Part shown: positions 60,753 to 64,000 of the stretch, in pieces
Layout of the letters: every line of letters starts with the position of its first letter
Position numbering within the stretch: the first letter of the stretch is position 1
Assembly (NCBI GenBank): GCA_910588285.1
Contig: CAJUQB010000003.1
Span: forward strand, 4,090-68,089
Source of the DNA: an uncultured Lachnospiraceae bacterium
GTDB lineage: Bacteria > Bacillota > Clostridia > Lachnospirales > Lachnospiraceae
DNA length: 64,000 bases
Direction: 5' to 3'
Notes under the pieces: generated by a model
Seen by the model: only the letters and a program-made list of their open reading frames with translations
Told to the model about the DNA's origin: nothing
Database searches by the model: none
Position numbers and translations under genes: made by a program

Positions 60753-62255
60753 ATGAAAGAATTGATATTGGAAATTAAGAAAATGAGTAAAAAATTCGGG
60801 CCCATTGTGGCGTTGAAGGATGTGGATCTTCAGATCCGCAGAGGCCAGATTCATGGGCTGATCGGAGAGAACGGAAGCGGAAAATCCACCATTACCTCCA
60901 TTGCGGCCGGGATGCAGGAAGCCACCTCGGGGGAGATGTTTTACCGGGGAGAGCCCTGGAAGCCGGCCTCCATGGTAGAGGCCCAGGCCAGGGGCGTATC
61001 CATGATCCTGCAGGAGGCCAACACTATATCCAACTGCACGGTAGCGGAGAATCTCTTTGCCGGCCAGGAGGATCATTTTTCGACCCTGGGATTTATGAAC
61101 AGCCGGAAAATGAACCAGGCTGCTGACGAGCTTTTGGAAAAATTCGGATTATCATATATGAAGGGCAGAGATTCCATCAATACATACGGATTTGAAGATC
61201 GCAAGCTGGTGGAGCTGGCCAGGGCGGTAAACGACGATACCCAGATCCTGGTGGTGGATGAGACCACCACGGCTCTGTCCTTTGAGGGACGTAAAATCCT
61301 GTACCGGCTGATGGACAGGCTGGCAGCGGAGGATAAGGCCGTGATTTTTATTTCCCATGACCTGGATGAGATTTTGGAGCATTGTACCATTCTGACAGTA
61401 CTGCGGGACGGGGAGATCCGGGGCGTTATCAGCAGGGAGGAGATGCAAAAGGAGGACAGCATCAGCAGGATCCGGCAGCTGATGGTAGGCCGTGATATCG
61501 GCGATCAGTTTTACCGCAGCGATTACGACGCCTCCCATGGGGCCCAGGTGGCGCTGGAATACAGAAACGTATCCAATGAGAAGATCAAGGAGTTTTCCCT
61601 GGAGCTTCACGAGGGGGAGATCATCGGAATCGGCGGACTGTCGGGCTGCGGGATGCATGAGATCGGGCGGATGGCCTTCGGCCTGGAGCACTTGGATCAC
61701 GGCCATGTGCTCTGCCGGGGGAAAGAGGTGTTAAATACCGCGGATGCAGTCAGGCAGGGAATCGGCTATATTTCCAAAAATCGAGACCAGGAGGCATTGA
61801 TTTTGGAAGGGGCCATCAGCACCAACATTGTGATGCCCTCCCTGCCGGATTTAAGGAAGGCCGGGTTTATTTCTCCTATTGGGGAGCGGCGGATGGCAAA
61901 GGAGCAGATTGATCTTCTGGCCATCAAATGTGAAAACGCAGGCCAGTGGGTCAACACCCTCTCCGGGGGCAATAAGCAGAAGGTTTCTTTTGCAAAATGG
62001 ATGGCCAAGGGCAGCGATATCATTATCATGGACTGCCCCACCCGGGGCGTGGATATCGGCGTCAAGCAGGCCATGTACCAGTTGATCTATGAGATGAAAA
62101 AGGCGGGCAAGGCAATTTTGATGATCTCCGAGGAGATGGCGGAGCTGATCGGAATGGCGGATCGGCTGATTGTCATGAAGGACTTTCAGATTGCCAAAGA
62201 GTTTTCCCGATCCGAAAGCCTGTCGGAGACGGATATCATCGAGTACATGATTTAG
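60753..62255 (+). CDS. Sugar ABC transporter ATPase (RbsA/MglA type)
   Basis: 500 residues from ATG 60753 (CAGGAGAG upstream). Two ABC modules: the first has Walker A GENGSGKST and Walker B ILVVDETTTAL; the second lacks a normal Walker A (GLSGCGMHEIG), as usual for the family, and has the signature LSGGNKQKVSFAKWM. It drives uptake of a monosaccharide with the permease at 62277 and the binding protein at 63315. Confidence 0.93.
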   Translation: MKELILEIKKMSKKFGPIVALKDVDLQIRRGQIHGLIGENGSGKSTITSIAAGMQEATSGEMFYRGEPWKPASMVEAQARGVSMILQEANTISNCTVAENLFAGQEDHFSTLGFMNSRKMNQAADELLEKFGLSYMKGRDSINTYGFEDRKLVELARAVNDDTQILVVDETTTALSFEGRKILYRLMDRLAAEDKAVIFISHDLDEILEHCTILTVLRDGEIRGVISREEMQKEDSISRIRQLMVGRDIGDQFYRSDYDASHGAQVALEYRNVSNEKIKEFSLELHEGEIIGIGGLSGCGMHEIGRMAFGLEHLDHGHVLCRGKEVLNTADAVRQGIGYISKNRDQEALILEGAISTNIVMPSLPDLRKAGFISPIGERRMAKEQIDLLAIKCENAGQWVNTLSGGNKQKVSFAKWMAKGSDIIIMDCPTRGVDIGVKQAMYQLIYEMKKAGKAILMISEEMAELIGMADRLIVMKDFQIAKEFSRSESLSETDIIEYMI

Positions 62256-62276
62256 AAGGGCAAGGAGGTGAACATT

Positions 62277-63236
62277 GTGAATAAGATTTTTAGAAAAGAG
62301 TGGCTCCTGGTGCACAGCGGCGACCTCTTAAGCTATGGCGGCCTGGTATTGTGCCTGATTATTTTTTCCGTTCTCAGCCAGGGAAAGCTGTGGAGCGCTT
62401 ACAATGTGGGGATACTGATTCAGGCGGCCTGTGTCTATGCGATCCTTGCCATGGGAGCCGTGTTCATCTATTCCATGGGATATATGGATATCAGCGTGGG
62501 AGCGCAGATCGGTGTATACTGCATTCTGTGTATTCTCATCACCAATGCCACGGGATCGCTGCTTCTGGGATTTCTGGCGGTTTTGGGCCTGGCGCTGGCG
62601 TGCGGTCTTATTAACGGCTATGTGTCGGTAATGCTGGGGCTGCCCTCCATCGTGACGTCGATCTTTTTGAATTCCATCTTCGGAGGCGTACAGGTGTTGC
62701 TGATGGAGTGGGTGGATACCAACAGTGTGGGGATCCAGTACGATATGAGCCTGTTAAAAAGTATCGGGGCCATGGTGATTGCCATTGTTGCGATTGCAGC
62801 CATATCCATTTACCTGTATAAATATACCCAGCTTGGCAAGTATACAAAGGCCATCGGGGCCAACGAGACCGCCACGAAGCTGTCCGGCGTCAGCGTTACC
62901 AAGTGGAAGGTATTTGCCTACATATTTTTCGGCGTATGCATTGCGGTGGGAGCCCTGTTTCTGACTGCCAGAACCGGATCGGCCGGCAAGGGAACGGGAA
63001 CCGGGTATGCCATGGACATTATGGTGGCCCTGCTTTTGGGCGGAATGCCTCTGTCGGGCGGTATGAGATCTCGGATCAGCAGCTCTCTCATCGGAGCCTT
63101 TACCTATGTGATCCTGTCCAACGGATTGACCCTTTCCGGGGTGGACACCTCGTATGTGTATGTGATCAAGGCGGTGGTATTTTTGGCGGTGATCCTGATT
63201 ACCTGCCGGAAGAAGGGCGGCGTGCTGCCACGGTAA
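62277..63236 (+). CDS. Sugar ABC transporter permease (RbsC type)
   Basis: 319 residues from GTG 62277, 6 nt after AAGGAGGTG; the GTG at 62268 overlaps that site. About eight to ten membrane helices, with the family segments MGAVFIYSMGYMDISVGAQI, GLPSIVTSIFLNSIFGG and the loop KAIGANETATKLSGVSVTKWK. It starts 22 nt after the ATPase stop. Confidence 0.92.
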   Translation: MNKIFRKEWLLVHSGDLLSYGGLVLCLIIFSVLSQGKLWSAYNVGILIQAACVYAILAMGAVFIYSMGYMDISVGAQIGVYCILCILITNATGSLLLGFLAVLGLALACGLINGYVSVMLGLPSIVTSIFLNSIFGGVQVLLMEWVDTNSVGIQYDMSLLKSIGAMVIAIVAIAAISIYLYKYTQLGKYTKAIGANETATKLSGVSVTKWKVFAYIFFGVCIAVGALFLTARTGSAGKGTGTGYAMDIMVALLLGGMPLSGGMRSRISSSLIGAFTYVILSNGLTLSGVDTSYVYVIKAVVFLAVILITCRKKGGVLPR

Positions 63237-63314
63237 AATCTGGTATTTGCCGCCTGAGCGGCTGATATAGAGGGTAACATTCATATTTATATTCAAAAAA
63301 GGAGGAACAACAAC

Positions 63315-64000
63315 ATGAAAAATCTGAAAAAGGTAATGGCAATGCTTCTTGCGGGCGCGTTGGTGCTGGGGAGCTTTGTAGGCTGCGGGAATTCGGGTAA
63401 GGACACCGGCAGTCAGGGGCAGACCCAGGATCAGACCCAGTCCGGAGACGATGAGGATGACGGGAACGGCCAGGAGCCGGCGGGAGGGGAGGAAGCTCCT
63501 TCTGCGGAGGTAAAGAAGCATAAGATCGGCGTGGCTCATTATACGGACGCCGGCAAGGGCGTAGAGGCGCTGAAGGCTTACTGTGAAGGAATTTCGGAGA
63601 CTATTGGCTGCGAATTTGTATTTACTACATTAAGCACCTACGATGAGGCTACCAACCTGACGGAGATCCAGAATCTGATCTCCTCCGGCTGTGAAGGAAT
63701 TATCATGACGGCGGATATGGGAACTACCGCCATTGTAAAAGAGTGTGAGGCGGCAGGCGTGTACCTGGCAGGCTTTCTCTGCGATTATCTCCAGAGTGAT
63801 ATGACGGCCCACGATGATGTGTTTGGAAGCGAATATTTTCTGGGAAGCGTATCGGACGGTTACCTGGATCCGGCGCCTTACGGGGAACAGGTGGCGGAGG
63901 CCGTGATTGCCGGCGGCTACAAGAATATCGGATTGATTACCTTCCCGGCATTTGCCTATCCCAAGCAGGCGGATGTGATCGCATCTTTTCAGGCCAAGAT
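63315..64000 (+). CDS. Sugar ABC transporter binding lipoprotein (RbsB type), truncated by window end
   Basis: Open from ATG 63315 (GGAGGAACAAC upstream) to the window edge, 228 residues seen. Signal peptide with lipobox SFVGC (Cys24), a Gln/Asp/Gly-rich linker to about residue 65, then a periplasmic-binding fold of the ribose type with KIGVAHYTDAGKGVEALKAY and LISSGCEGIIMTADMGTTAI. It is the solute receptor of the ABC transporter at 60753-63236. The C-terminal half lies outside the window. Confidence 0.88.
   Translation, partial: MKNLKKVMAMLLAGALVLGSFVGCGNSGKDTGSQGQTQDQTQSGDDEDDGNGQEPAGGEEAPSAEVKKHKIGVAHYTDAGKGVEALKAYCEGISETIGCEFVFTTLSTYDEATNLTEIQNLISSGCEGIIMTADMGTTAIVKECEAAGVYLAGFLCDYLQSDMTAHDDVFGSEYFLGSVSDGYLDPAPYGEQVAEAVIAGGYKNIGLITFPAFAYPKQADVIASFQAK

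Noticed and set aside
1..64000. Integrated phage, ICE, insertion sequence or tRNA/rRNA genes
   Set aside because: No integrase, transposase of a standard IS family, structural phage gene, or tRNA/rRNA sequence could be recognised.

Overview
The window looks like a chromosome segment of an anaerobic gut Clostridia, most likely Lachnospiraceae (Enterocloster/Lachnoclostridium-like). This is inferred from gene style: a complete lysine-to-butyryl-CoA fermentation set, YesM/YesN two-component pairs beside sugar ABC transporters, lipoprotein binding proteins with Gly/Ser/Gln-rich linkers, an SPKTG-anchored surface protein, strong AGGAGG ribosome sites, and an Rpn-type nuclease plus an AAA/PD-(D/E)XK ATPase. 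No 16S or other marker is present, so the genus is not fixed. No rRNA, tRNA, CRISPR array, intact insertion sequence or prophage was seen.

Layout. (1) 1-6514: kal-kce-kdd-kamA-kamD-kamE, the 3,5-diaminohexanoate route of lysine fermentation, preceded by a degenerate 19-nt-period repeat array. (2) 6710-8302: a hemerythrin/receiver-domain fusion with a repetitive Ala/Gly/Lys linker. (3) 8329-20115: an Amadori-compound (fructosamine) region with three GntR regulators, two FrlD-like kinases, three FrlB-like deglycases, a polar amino-acid ABC transporter and a MATE exporter. (4) 20320-30727: a sugar ABC transporter with GH43, a YesN/YesM pair, GH42 and an FrlC-like epimerase. (5) 30950-32355: an Rpn-family nuclease and a VOC protein. 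(6) 32576-41059: a second sugar ABC transporter, YesM/YesN pair and GH31. (7) 41134-46246: an AAA/PD-(D/E)XK ATPase, an NYN/OST-HTH protein, RNase HI, a small Xre regulator and a surface protein. (8) 46523-52984: pantothenate (panG-like, panB, panC, panD) and tetrapyrrole/B12 genes (cobO, siroheme-type dehydrogenase, hemB, hemL). (9) 53043-57894, minus strand: LysR, FAD oxidoreductase, molybdopterin enzyme and 4Fe-4S protein. (10) 58011-64000: an AraC-GH39 fusion divergent from an RbsA/RbsC/RbsB-type sugar ABC transporter that runs off the window.

How it fits together. Fructoselysine and related Amadori compounds would be imported, phosphorylated by the FrlD-like kinases and split by the SIS deglycases into glucose 6-phosphate and free lysine. 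The lysine could then enter the Kam/Kdd/Kce/Kal route to crotonyl-CoA and butyrate. KamDE needs adenosylcobalamin, and cobO, hemB and hemL lie in the same window. The closeness of Amadori catabolism to lysine fermentation is the strongest system-level observation. The least explained modules are the cytoplasmic Mo-enzyme cassette, the AraC-GH39 fusion and the hemerythrin-receiver fusion.
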